Below are positions 47,612 to 63,900 of a DNA stretch of 64,000 bases, piece by piece. The stretch comes from CAWGMT01 sp963823675 (lineage in GTDB: Bacteria > Planctomycetota > Planctomycetia > Isosphaerales > Isosphaeraceae). Where the stretch lies: positions 1,054,001-1,118,000 of the forward strand of contig CAWGMT010000013.1 in the NCBI GenBank assembly GCA_963823675.1. The letters run 5' to 3'. Numbering within the stretch: position 1 is the first letter of the stretch; the number at the start of each line of letters is the position of its first letter. The notes below the pieces were generated by a model. That model was not told the DNA's origin. It ran no database searches and worked only from the letters and a program-made list of their open reading frames with translations. A program made the translations under genes and the position numbers.

Positions 47612-47695
47612 TGTCGCCGCGGTTAATGAAATCGACCAGGCGCTTGATGCTCGACTCACTTCGTTGTAGAATTCCACAACGGAGGGGTCAGGACG

Positions 47696-47980
47696 GTGTA
47701 CATCGACTTGATTGCCTGGGATGCCGAAGATGAGCCTGACGGCAATTACCAGCACATCGTCGGGGCCGGTGAGGTCACGGCCGAAGAAATAGAGGAAGTG
47801 CTCTCCAACCACCATGGTAACCATCCTGATGCTTACTCCGACACAACCGGCAACCCGATCATCTTCGGCACAACGTCCGGGGGCAAGCGGATCGCCGTCG
47901 TATACAGCGAGGAATCGGACTCCAACCTGGTCGTCATCCGGCCCGTGACGGCGTACCCTGTCCAAGAATATGGGGGCTGA
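47696..47980 (+). CDS. Small protein, candidate toxin of a toxin-antitoxin pair
   Basis: A 94-residue acidic protein beginning YIDLIAWDAEDEPDGNYQHI and ending in a beta-rich IIFGTTSGGKRIAVVYSEES then VVIRPVTAYPV. The C-terminal strand pattern recalls BrnT/RelE-like folds, but the identity is not strong enough to name a family. It is followed after 5 bp by an XRE protein gene on the same strand, the usual layout of toxin followed by antitoxin. Start GTG 47696. Toxic activity is an inference from context and size. Confidence 0.5.
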   Translation: MYIDLIAWDAEDEPDGNYQHIVGAGEVTAEEIEEVLSNHHGNHPDAYSDTTGNPIIFGTTSGGKRIAVVYSEESDSNLVVIRPVTAYPVQEYGG

Positions 47981-47985
47981 TACTG

Positions 47986-48417
47986 ATGGATCCGAATCGA
48001 CTTTCCGAGCCCACGCGCCAGGCGCTGGCCGCACTCTCGCCCGAGAAGCGGGCGCACGCGGAAGCCGCACTCGCCCGCATCCAGTCGCCCGAGTATAAGG
48101 AGAGGGAACACAGGGACCGCGAGGCCCTGGATCGCGAGTACCGAGCGACCGGAACGATCGCGTCCACACCCGTCACGGAAACCGACGTGGAAGTCTTCGA
48201 AGGGTTCATCCGATCGCTCCGCCAGGCGCGCGAATCCGCAGGCCTGAGCCTCGATGAGGTTGCGTCGCGTTCGGGCATCGATAAGGCCCAGCTCAGCCGA
48301 CTGGAGAACGGCAAGGTTCACGACCCGCGTTCCAGCACGCTCTTGCGCTACGCCCGTGCTGTCGGCAAACGGCTGGCGTGGTCTCTGGAAGACGTCCAAT
48401 CGCGGCAACCGCGATGA
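47986..48417 (+). CDS. XRE-family protein, candidate antitoxin
   Basis: A 143-residue protein. The first 70 residues are a charged helical region (LSPEKRAHAEAALARIQSPE) and the last 60 a complete XRE helix-turn-helix (SLRQARESAGLSLDEVASRS and IDKAQLSRLENGKV). The ATG at 47986 lies 5 bp after the preceding small gene, so both should be co-transcribed and co-regulated. It probably represses its own operon and neutralises the partner. No frame defects. Confidence 0.75.
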   Translation: MDPNRLSEPTRQALAALSPEKRAHAEAALARIQSPEYKEREHRDREALDREYRATGTIASTPVTETDVEVFEGFIRSLRQARESAGLSLDEVASRSGIDKAQLSRLENGKVHDPRSSTLLRYARAVGKRLAWSLEDVQSRQPR

Positions 48418-48525
48418 GCCGTCGCCTTGGAGCGGAAGGAGGGACGCCAGCGGAAACACCCCCAAGCATTCATCTTACACCGAGGAGATGAAAGGAGCAG
48501 CCGATCGTCCGGGAGTTCCTCAATC

Positions 48526-50319
48526 TCAAGGATGGGTCTTCGGAGCGACCTTGAATTGGGCCTGTGATGTGGGCCGGCTCAGCAGGCGCCAGACTGCAGC
48601 AGGGTAGAGGCAACTGACGATGAGCACAACAGGCGGCATGACATAGCCCGTACTCTCGATCTTCGGGACTAACAACAAGCCGAAGAGATAGAAGAGAACC
48701 AGAACGGCCACATTGGCCATGGCGTGCCGGATCGCGAACTTCCGGGCCGGGTGCCCCATTTTCAGCAGAGACCTGCCCGCGATTACCTGAACGACCCCGA
48801 GGCTGATGCCCGTCACAAAGCAAATCAGAACGGCGGTTCCTTCCCCGGACCACGGCAGTTCGCCTGACACGTAACGTGTCGGCGCTCCAAGCGTACAGTA
48901 CAACGCGACGCTCAACACGACTGTCGCGAGGCAGCCCAGAGCGACGTTGAGTGAACCGACCATTCCGTCGAGCGCTGTCACTGCGGCAATTCCGGTCCGT
49001 GGACTGAGCGAGACCAGGGAATCCCGAGCGGTTGATACGGCCCTCTGTTCCTCATTCTTGCGTTGCCCGGCCGTGGACCATTTTTTCTCGACGAACGGTC
49101 CACCGCCTTTCGCCGCGGGCTGGCCTCGGTCCGACGCCGGAGAAATGACCGGTACCAGTTCCAGTGGGTTGACGAAATCCGGCTCCGGACGACGCGGTTC
49201 AGATGAGCCGACCGGGAGGTCGAGTGAGGACTTCTCGTCAGCGGACTTCAGTTCCTCCGATTTCTGAGTCTTGGGACCGCGAGGAGCCGAGCGCTCTCGC
49301 AGTGTGGAAACCACGTCGTAGATGCCGCGAATCAGGCGGTCCACGTCGCTGTGAAAATCCGGGTCGGGGCGAACAGCAAGTCCGTTGCGGAAGGACAGCC
49401 CCCGCAAACTCTCCGGCAGTTTCTCGGCTTGCGGGACGGAAGAATCGCCAACCAGCACCGGGATGACCGGGATCTTGCGACTCAGTGTGGCCTCGATCTC
49501 GATGCGGACGAAGTCGCCGGGATCGTCGAGTCGGCGGGTCCCGCTCTTCTCGGCAATCGAAAGCCATTCGTCCCCGATGACGGCAAGGAAGACATCGCAG
49601 GCGGCGACCCGCTCGGTCAGGACCTCGCGAAAATCTAACCCCAACGGGATCGAATCGACGTCCTTGAAGACTTGCCCCTTACCGAATTGCGCCACAAGGT
49701 GGTCGTAAAGCCGTCCCGCCTGGTGGCGGCTATCCTCGCGCCGATAGGAAACGAAAACGCTGATTACCGGTGCCCCCTCCATCGGGCTATTCGCTTTCGT
49801 TCTCGCGGGCTTGCCGCTGGTCACTCGGGAGCCCTGGGGCGACTTGGCGGGAGCAACCGCGGTAGGCTTCGCCGGCGCGGGGGCGGCGGGCGACTCGGCG
49901 TCGTTGGCGAGGAGCGTCTTGACCGACCGGGCGAGCAACTCCAACTGCTGCTCGACCGGAAGCGCGAAGGCATCGAGCCAGTGAATGCCGGCCAGAGCAT
50001 ACATTATCACGCCTTCGGGGGGGACGTCCTCGATGCGGACCGGCAAGACGGTCATCCCCTGGGAAATCGCCCGTTCGACTTCGCGACCGACCTGTACCGA
50101 GGCGTTGGCGTGACCGGAGAAGATCAGCACCATGATCCGGCTAGCGTTGAGCCCCTTGACGATCGCGGCACCCCACTCGTCGCCGGGGGTGATGTCCCGC
50201 GGTGCGATCCAGCAACCAACGCTTTGGCACTCCTCACCGATCCACACCAGGCGAACGACTGGAGAAGATCCGGTTGTGTGGCGTGATGTCGCGGGGAACC
50301 GGCCCGTCCTCGTGAGCAT
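48526..50319 (-). CDS. Double-TIR-domain membrane protein (N-terminal TIR truncated)
   Basis: A 597-residue frame. The first TIR-like domain starts inside the fold at CWIAPRDITPGDEWGAAIV and NASVQVGREVERAISQGMTV, so the first strand and helix are missing. A Pro/Ala-rich linker follows, then a complete second TIR domain (ISVFVSYRREDSRHQAGRLY, VFKDVDSIPLGLDFREVL, CDVFLAVIGDEWL). After another linker there are four hydrophobic segments (e.g. GCLATVVLSVALYCTLGA, VLVLFYLFGLLLVP) at the C-terminus. TIR domains bind or cleave NAD-type nucleotides in signalling and defence. The chosen frame begins with residues of unrelated origin; the real start is uncertain and the gene may be a fusion or decayed relic. 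Confidence 0.6.
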   Translation of the reverse strand: MLTRTGRFPATSRHTTGSSPVVRLVWIGEECQSVGCWIAPRDITPGDEWGAAIVKGLNASRIMVLIFSGHANASVQVGREVERAISQGMTVLPVRIEDVPPEGVIMYALAGIHWLDAFALPVEQQLELLARSVKTLLANDAESPAAPAPAKPTAVAPAKSPQGSRVTSGKPARTKANSPMEGAPVISVFVSYRREDSRHQAGRLYDHLVAQFGKGQVFKDVDSIPLGLDFREVLTERVAACDVFLAVIGDEWLSIAEKSGTRRLDDPGDFVRIEIEATLSRKIPVIPVLVGDSSVPQAEKLPESLRGLSFRNGLAVRPDPDFHSDVDRLIRGIYDVVSTLRERSAPRGPKTQKSEELKSADEKSSLDLPVGSSEPRRPEPDFVNPLELVPVISPASDRGQPAAKGGGPFVEKKWSTAGQRKNEEQRAVSTARDSLVSLSPRTGIAAVTALDGMVGSLNVALGCLATVVLSVALYCTLGAPTRYVSGELPWSGEGTAVLICFVTGISLGVVQVIAGRSLLKMGHPARKFAIRHAMANVAVLVLFYLFGLLLVPKIESTGYVMPPVVLIVSCLYPAAVWRLLSRPTSQAQFKVAPKTHP

Positions 50320-50416
50320 GCTGCACGCCCAGGCCGTAGGCGCGCAACCTCTCGTCGGTCGGGTGGAGAGCTTGAGACGACCGCGCCGTCTGTCCCCTGT
50401 TATGGACTGGCCACAC
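50234..50416 (-). pseudogene. Ser/Thr kinase catalytic-loop remnant
   Basis: In one minus-strand frame, 50260-50350 reads LGVQHAHEDGPVPRDITPHN, a degenerate form of the kinase catalytic loop (typically QHAHExGLVHRDIKPHN). The His of HRD is Pro and the catalytic Lys is Thr, so it cannot be active. No other kinase motif surrounds it. It overlaps the start of the TIR gene in another frame and looks like fused debris of a former kinase gene. Confidence 0.45.
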
Positions 50417-50417
50417 C

Positions 50418-50567
50418 TTGACGATTCAAGAACGGCACTGTATCGAGGAGAATATCGGCCTGCCTCAAGCCGAGCGCGACTATGCCGGGTTCCGCACGCC
50501 GTCGGCCCACGGCCAGGCGGCGCTCAGGAAGCTCGCCCGCCACGCCCGGGAGATGGCTAAGCGGTAG
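50418..50567 (+). CDS. Small 49-codon ORF, possible gene tail
   Basis: A TTG-initiated frame encoding IGLPQAERDYAGFRTPSAHG and a basic helical end AALRKLARHAREMAKR. The composition looks like real coding sequence, perhaps the C-terminus of a larger, lost gene. No ribosome binding site was seen. It lies just before a DUF488 gene. Confidence 0.3.
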   Translation: MTIQERHCIEENIGLPQAERDYAGFRTPSAHGQAALRKLARHAREMAKR

Positions 50568-50642
50568 CGATTTCCCTTTGACATAGTGTGACTGCAACGG
50601 CAGTGTAGTTACCGCCAGATTCCCAGCCCAACCAGGCACACA

Positions 50643-51062
50643 ATGAAGTTCTACACCATCGGGTACGGCGGCCGAGTCCCGGATGATTTCGCCGGCCTCT
50701 TGGTTCAGCACGGCGTTCGCTCGATCGCCGACGTGCGGATTCACCCGGAACGGGCCAGCATGGGCGCGTACGTCAAGGCGCGGACGGCCGATAAGGGGAT
50801 CGAGAAACTCCTGTCGGAGCAGGGAATCGCTTATCGCTCCATCCTCGAGCTGGGGAACCTGTTCCGCGACCTCGATGACTGGCGGCCGGCTTACAGAATG
50901 CTCTTCGAACGCGCCGGCGATCTGCTCGTCGCCCGGCTCGGAGAGTTACCGACGCCGTTCTGCCTGATGTGCGCCGAGAAACGCGTGGCCGATTGCCATC
51001 GGCTGGTCATCGCGGAGTTCTTGGTCAAGACCAAGGGTTGGACCGTTGATCATATCGAATAG
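50643..51062 (+). CDS. DUF488 family protein
   Basis: A 139-residue protein beginning MKFYTIGYGGRVPDDFAGLL, typical of DUF488, with VRSIADVRIHPERASM, LELGNLFRDL and the Cys-containing FCLMCAEKRVADCHRLVIAE. The function of the family is unknown; the two Cys and a His in the C-terminal motif are conserved and could bind metal or form an active site. The ATG at 50643 is the natural start. Its stop is 9 bp from the convergent molybdopterin-fold gene. Confidence 0.85.
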   Translation: MKFYTIGYGGRVPDDFAGLLVQHGVRSIADVRIHPERASMGAYVKARTADKGIEKLLSEQGIAYRSILELGNLFRDLDDWRPAYRMLFERAGDLLVARLGELPTPFCLMCAEKRVADCHRLVIAEFLVKTKGWTVDHIE

Positions 51063-51071
51063 CCGCTTGGC

Positions 51072-51623
51072 CTATCCTCGTCCGACCCGGAGCCTGATGA
51101 CCTGCCGGACCCAGCGCGCGTGCTTCTTTTCGCCGGGCACCACAATCTGGAGCGGCCCCTCCTTTGGAGACAAAGGCTTGCGGTCGCGGTGGTCGGCCAA
51201 GAGGATCACGCGATCCGAATACGCAGGGTCCAGCTCGGGAAGGGCAAAGACCGCGCGATAGCCGTCGGATGCCTCGACGACCACGTACAGCGCCATCGCC
51301 TTGCCGCGCAGGTCCTTGCCAAACGGAACGCCTGCCTTCGCCAGGATGTCAACCAACGCGACTCCCTCATACTGCGACTCGGCGCCGTCGTGTGCCTTGG
51401 CCTTCACGGTCTGGCGCGGCAGTTTGGCCAGGTCCTCGGCGGAAAAGGTTGAGGGTCTCGCGACTTCGCCGGTGACTTGAACCTGGATCGAGGGACTTGC
51501 CGGTGAGGCCGGCGGAGGCGCGTCGGTTTTTTGCTGCGACCGGGCGACGACTGGAACGCAGAACAGAAGGGCAATTGGCCCGAGCCGGAGGATCGATCCG
51601 AAGCGCTTGTGGCGGTCTGTCAT
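51072..51623 (-). CDS. Exported molybdopterin-dependent oxidoreductase-like protein
   Basis: A 183-residue protein with a signal peptide (LGPIALLFCVPVVARSQ) and a sulfite-oxidase-type molybdopterin-binding fold in short form: VTGEVARPSTFSAEDLAKLP, SQYEGVALVDILAKAGVP, ASDGYRAVFALPELDP and GPLQIVVPGEKKHARWVRQV. The conserved Cys that binds Mo is absent, as is usual in this short group, so it may bind another ligand. ATG at 51623 is preferred to 51653, as the signal peptide then starts properly. It is preceded 26 bp upstream by phoU on the same strand. Confidence 0.75.
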   Translation of the reverse strand: MTDRHKRFGSILRLGPIALLFCVPVVARSQQKTDAPPPASPASPSIQVQVTGEVARPSTFSAEDLAKLPRQTVKAKAHDGAESQYEGVALVDILAKAGVPFGKDLRGKAMALYVVVEASDGYRAVFALPELDPAYSDRVILLADHRDRKPLSPKEGPLQIVVPGEKKHARWVRQVIRLRVGRG

Positions 51624-51649
51624 TGGAGGTCCCTCTACAAAGTTTGGAG

Positions 51650-52390
51650 TCATTCGTCCGAGGCCTTGGGTTTGTTCTTGTGGCGGATGATGATCCCCTC
51701 CTCCATGTAGACGATTGTCTGGGCGATGCCGACGGCGTGGTCGCCGATTCGCTCGAGGTTCCGGGCGATGCTCATCAGCCGCAGCCATTCCTCGAGCCGG
51801 TCCGCGTGCCGGCGGAGCGACTCTTTCAACTCGCGCCGGAGCTGTTGATAATGCTTGTTGATCACGCGATCGCCGTCGATGACGGCCCGCGCGCGGATTG
51901 CGTCGCGCGCGGCCAGGGCATCGTAACTGGCATGGACCTGGACCAAGGCGTCGCGAGCCATCGCCTTGAGCTGTTCGGGAATCGGCACGCTGTCGGGGGT
52001 TCTGGCCAGCTTTCGCGCGCGCTGGGCGATCCGCACAGCCAGATCGGCGATCCGCTCCCAGTCGCGATTGATCTTCAGGATCGTCGCCATGCGGCGGAGG
52101 TCGGAGGCGACAGGCTCAAAAAGGGCAAAGATCCGCAGGCACTCTTGTTCGATGCGAACTTCGGCCAAGTCGGAATCCCGCTCCAGGTTCTTGACCTCGG
52201 GCACGGCGTCCAGCCGCCGTTCACAGAGAACCTCGATGCTCTTGGCCAGCGACTCGACGACGGCAAGGGCCATCGCGAGAAACTCCGCCCAGAGAGCGTC
52301 TTGATCACGCAGGGCGTGACGTCCGAGGTGCGACGCGACAGAGCGGGGCTCTGGCGATTCCTCTCCCTCAACTTGTCGATTCGACTCCAT
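51650..52390 (-). CDS. phoU: Phosphate transport system regulator PhoU
   Basis: About 246 residues with two PhoU three-helix repeats. The metal-binding ExxxD motifs appear in VKNLERDSDLAEVRIEQEC (first repeat) and IARNLERIGDHAVGIAQTI (second). PhoU restrains phosphate uptake through PstSCAB and PhoR. ATG 52390 (MESNRQVEGE) is chosen; the longer frame from 52624 has no family similarity. No pst genes are nearby; the next gene upstream is a divergent glycosyltransferase. Confidence 0.85.
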   Translation of the reverse strand: MESNRQVEGEESPEPRSVASHLGRHALRDQDALWAEFLAMALAVVESLAKSIEVLCERRLDAVPEVKNLERDSDLAEVRIEQECLRIFALFEPVASDLRRMATILKINRDWERIADLAVRIAQRARKLARTPDSVPIPEQLKAMARDALVQVHASYDALAARDAIRARAVIDGDRVINKHYQQLRRELKESLRRHADRLEEWLRLMSIARNLERIGDHAVGIAQTIVYMEEGIIIRHKNKPKASDE

Positions 52391-52676
52391 GGCTCCGTCT
52401 CCTGGAGATCTCGGCGCTCCGAACATCCAGCCGCAGATGAAAAACCGCACGGCCTGTTGGACCTCTGAGCTGACGTCCGCGGAAACCCCATTCTCAATCC
52501 TCGACTCGTGAGATTCAAGCCCCGGAATTGACAGCCCGTGGCACTTGTCTAGCATTTTCACTGGGATGTACAGCGTCCCGATCGTCGCCACACGAATGTC
52601 GGTTCCAACGGAGAGGTGCACCATGGCGAAGACGAAGCCGCCCGGCTCGTGACAACCTAGCGAGGACGAGCGAGGG

Positions 52677-53823
52677 ATGTCAGACCCCCTGCGGGTGGCG
52701 ATGCTCTACGATATGGACGCCTGCTATGCGCCCACCGGCGTCACGCGACATGCCCTGGCCCAGCTCGAGCGGCTGCGAGCCCGGCCCGAAATCACGTTTC
52801 GCTTGATCTCGGGACGCATCACTCATCCCGATGGACTGGCGTACTGGGAGTCCCTCGACGACTTGCCACGGCGCGAGTTGCCGCTACGTACCCGCGATGT
52901 CCTGCGATGGTGGCGATTCAAGCCTTGGCCGCCGATCGAGTGGTGGACCGGGCCGATCGACTGGGTCTACTGTCCAGCCGAGCTTCTGGTGGCGACCCGC
53001 GCCGCGCCGCGGGCGGTCACCAGCCATGACGTGCTCCAGAACCTGCAGTTCGAAATCAGCCCGGAAGCGCGAGTTGCTTGGCCGCGTCTTCGAGCAGGCC
53101 GACCTGATCCTGTCTGTCTCTCAATTCAACACCGATCGCCTGCTGGAGGCTTATCCGGCCTGCAAGGGCCGCGTCGCCTACGTGCCCAACGGCGCGGACG
53201 ACTTGTTCTTCGAGCCGGCAACAAAGCGCGAGCGAGACGCAGTCCGCGACGATCTGGGACTGCCGCCTCAAATCCCGTATCTTCTCTCGGTGGCAAACTT
53301 TCAGCCACGGAAGAACCTGATGCGATTGATCCATGCAGCGGTACGGATACCTGAAGTCAGTGCGGGTGACCTGGCGCTGGTATTGATCGGCACCGGCGAC
53401 CCCGCCGAGGCTCTTGCCCTGCGCGAAGCGGCAACCGCGGCGGGTCGGCGGGCATTGATCCGCATGCCGGGTTATCGGCAGGGCAGGGCACTGCGGGCCG
53501 TTTATGCGGAGGCGACCGCCCTGGTCTTTCCCTCGCTCTGCGAGAGCTTCGGCATTCCGGCCCTGGAGGCGATGGCCCAGGGCGTGGCTGTCGCACTGGC
53601 CGACTCGACCGCCCTGCCCGAAATCGGCGGGGCGGCCGGCTGGTATTTCAACCCGACCGCCGAGGATGCCATCACCGCTACGCTTCGCGAGCTACTGGAT
53701 CACCCCGAGGAACGCAGCAGGCGCTGCGTTCTGGGAAAGGAGATCGCCGAGCGCTATCGCTGGCAGAATTCCAACGACCTTTTGGTCGAGGCGCTCGTGA
53801 GCCGCCGCGAGCGGTCCTCGTGA
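52677..53823 (+). CDS. GT4 family glycosyltransferase (one frame break)
   Basis: Together the two frames encode about 381 residues of a GT-B fold transferase. The N-terminal part reads DPLRVAMLYDMDACYAPTGV and TSHDVLQNLQFEISP. After one extra base near 53067 the frame continues as ELLGRVFEQADLILSVSQFN, YLLSVANFQPRKNLMRLI, VYAEATALVFPSLCESFGIP and ALEAMAQGVAVALADSTALPEI, containing the EX7E motif (CESFGIPALEAM). It probably adds a sugar to a polysaccharide or lipid. ATG at 52677. The break lies between the two domains and is probably a sequence error. Confidence 0.82.
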
Positions 53824-53894
53824 AGCGGAAAGCTGCATCGTCGCCGCACAGCATGTCAGGTTCGGCAAAGCACTGGACGAGATCAGTTCACATC

Positions 53895-53933
53895 AAAACC
53901 GGCCCTCTCCGTCACGAGAACGGAGCGGGCCGG
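53895..53933 (-). terminator. Rho-independent terminator of the rpo operon
   Basis: A long hairpin: CCGGCCC (53899-53905) and CTCCGT (53907-53912) pair with GGGCCGG (53927-53933) and ACGGAG (53920-53925). On the minus strand the stem is followed by TTTT (53895-53898). It lies 49 bp after the rpoC stop, the right place and orientation for a terminator of that gene. Confidence 0.85.
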
Positions 53934-53981
53934 CGAACTGGAGCGGAGCGACTGGAAGTCGAGTGCGTGGACAAAGGGCCT

Positions 53982-58256
<4,275 letters not shown>

Positions 58257-58833
58257 GAGACACTCTCCTCTGCACGTCCCTGGCCGTGCCGAAGTGGGGG
58301 TGGTTGGTGGGTGAAAGCAGCGGTCGATCCGTCCCGCCGGCTCTCGGACGACCGCCCGGGTTGTCTGCTCAGATCAGGTCAGGTCAGTTCAGGTCACGGC
58401 GCGAAAGCCGAGCGAAGTCCAGCCCCGCTCGTCTCGTCTGACTTCCAAAAAAAGTCCGCAGGCAAATCCTCCGGCTAAACACCGAGAACCGCCGCGGTCG
58501 AATCGGTCGTCCCAGACCCAGAGTGTCAAACCGGCTGCCTCCTTGACCGGTTCCGTAGAGAGACTCCGACATCCAGACTCGAAACCTCGACAATGGTGGC
58601 GAAGCCGTGACCCCAGCCGAAGCGGGGTCGGCTTTCGATGGAGTCCCATCCTCGTATGATACGCAATCCTTGAACCAATTCCAAGAATAATTCTTCGAAT
58701 TTTCTTCTTGACAGGGGATTTTCACCACGCTTGATCCGGACAACTGAACGTTTGTGACGTATCTGATCGCCGCGCGGGCCGCGGATCTTACGCGCTTTAC
58801 CATCGTACATGGCCGTGTCGGTGGTCGAGTGGT
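58257..58833. other. rpoB-rpoC intergenic region with long leader
   Basis: About 577 bases, unusual for an rpoBC operon where the two genes normally lie close. It contains a predicted minus-strand promoter at 58656-58684 and an AT-rich patch with the palindrome AAGAATAATTCTT (58683-58695). Between promoter and rpoC about 390 bases form an untranslated leader; no protein is recognisable in it. Repeated AGGTCAG-type strings lie at 58371-58397. Confidence 0.6.
58656..58684 (-). promoter_or_regulatory. Predicted sigma-70-type promoter for rpoC
   Basis: On the minus strand, TTGGAA (58684-58679) is followed after exactly 17 bases by TATCAT (58661-58656). These match the -35 consensus at 4 of 6 and the -10 at 5 of 6 positions. 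Start of transcription would be near 58649, giving a leader of about 390 bases before rpoC. Confidence 0.5.
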
Positions 58834-62548
<3,715 letters not shown>

Positions 62549-62701
62549 GGGGTCGCGCTCCTCAGAAAGGGAGTAGAGAATGCAGGCTCACGTGGCGGCC
62601 ACCTTTCCGGGACCGCCCCGGTGCGCCAAGGCCCGCCCCCGAACATGACGTCGCAATGATCGTCGCCGGGGGCAGCAGAGAGAATCCGCAGAGATTTTTG
62701 G

Positions 62702-63112
62702 TTACTTGATCTTCACCGTGGCGCCGGTGGCCTCGAGCTCCTTCTTCAGTTTCTCGGCATCCTCTTTGGAAAGACCGGTCTTGACCTCCTTGGGCGCCGC
62801 CTCGACCAGGTCCTTGGCCTCCTTGAGACCCAGGGTCGTGGCCGCCCGGACAACCTTGATAACCTGAATCTTGTTGGGCCCAATCGCCTCGAGCATGACA
62901 TCGAATTCGGTCTTGACCGGGGCTGCTTCGGCGGCCGGCGCGGCACCCGCGCCGGCCGCCGGGCCCGCAACTGCCACCGTGGCTGCCTCGAGCCCGTAGG
63001 CTTCCTTGAGGTATTTGGTCAGTTGAAGGACCTCGAGAACCTTCATATTGACCAGCGAATCGCCCAAAGTCTTGATGTTGTCGGCAATTGCCGTGGATTC
63101 CGCCGTGGACAT
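62702..63112 (-). CDS. rplL: Ribosomal protein bL12 (L7/L12)
   Basis: A 136-residue stalk protein. The N-terminal dimerisation part (SLVNMKVLEVLQLTKYLKEAYGLEA) is followed by an Ala/Pro/Gly hinge and the C-terminal factor-binding domain with EFDVMLEAIGPNKIQVIKVV and LKEAKDLVEAAPKEVKTGLS. Slightly longer than average. Recruits elongation factors to the ribosome. ATG at 63112. It lies between rplJ and rpoB, the universal order. Confidence 0.95.
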   Translation of the reverse strand: MSTAESTAIADNIKTLGDSLVNMKVLEVLQLTKYLKEAYGLEAATVAVAGPAAGAGAAPAAEAAPVKTEFDVMLEAIGPNKIQVIKVVRAATTLGLKEAKDLVEAAPKEVKTGLSKEDAEKLKKELEATGATVKIK

Positions 63113-63215
63113 TGCGTCAAAGTCCTTTCTGGGTGAAACGAGGAAATTCGAGAGAAAAGTCTTGGGGAAACGTCTTGCCGGGACAGGCACAAGTGCTCGA
63201 TGCATTTCCGATTGG

Positions 63216-63779
63216 TCAGCCTGGCTCGGGCTCGGGCTCGGGCTCGGCTGGCTCTCCCGTCTCGCCTTGCTGACGCAGGACGAGAGCTTCGAGCTGACCG
63301 ACCAGCGTGCTCGCCGGCGACGATACGAGCGAGAGTGCCGATCGAGCCGGGCCGAGGAGCAGGCCGATCACCTGGCCGATTAAAACTTCGCGGCTCGGCA
63401 GTTTGGTGATGTCCTCAACCTGCTCAGGGCCGACGATCACACCGTCGACCGCCCCTCCCTTGATCGCGGGCTTCTTGAGGGTCTTGACCTGGGTGGAGAT
63501 TTCCTTGGCGAGCTCGGCAACCCCTTCGCCTCCCCAGGCGATGGCTGACGGCCCTTCGAGAAATCTTCCCAGCCCGTCCATCCCCAGGTCCTTGAAGACG
63601 CGGCGGGCCAGCGAGTTTTTCAGCACTCTCAAGCGGATGGACTTTTTGCGCAAGTTGCGCCGAAAGAGGTGTTCGGCGGTGGCGTCCAAGTCCTTGAGAT
63701 CCAGGATCAGCACCGAACGGTTTCCGTCCAGGTCCGACCGAAGCTGGTCCATCATCAGTTCTTTGACGTATTTGCTCAT
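63216..63779 (-). CDS. rplJ: Ribosomal protein uL10
   Basis: A 187-residue stalk base protein that anchors L7/L12 dimers to 23S rRNA. It begins MSKYVKELMMDQLRSDLDGN, with NSLARRVFKDLGMDGLGRFL and GPSAIAWGGEGV typical of the L10 core and LPSREVLIGQVIGLLLGP before the C-terminal helix that binds L12. The tail after it is a Glu-Pro repeat (EPEPEPEPG), an odd ending. ATG 63779 fits the family. L10-L12 usually regulates the operon by binding the leader. Confidence 0.92.
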   Translation of the reverse strand: MSKYVKELMMDQLRSDLDGNRSVLILDLKDLDATAEHLFRRNLRKKSIRLRVLKNSLARRVFKDLGMDGLGRFLEGPSAIAWGGEGVAELAKEISTQVKTLKKPAIKGGAVDGVIVGPEQVEDITKLPSREVLIGQVIGLLLGPARSALSLVSSPASTLVGQLEALVLRQQGETGEPAEPEPEPEPG

Positions 63780-63900
63780 GACTTCGGCTGTGGTCCCCGC
63801 TTGTCGAAATAGTGTTCCATCTGGAGAAACGCACGCGTCCGGTCGCCGCTGGCTCGTTGTTCGGCGGGACAGCGGCCGCCGGGGCTTTTCCGCGTCGGGC
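63780..63900 (-). promoter_or_regulatory. rplA-rplJ spacer, probable L10 leader
   Basis: The 121-base spacer before rplJ is the usual place of the L10(L12)4-binding leader that represses translation. Several GC-rich complementary segments are present, but I cannot draw the consensus fold with confidence, so this is a positional assignment. Confidence 0.35.

Noticed and set aside
58384..58803. 139-codon minus-strand frame between rpoB and rpoC
   Set aside because: No similarity, unusual composition, and it overlaps the predicted rpoC promoter.
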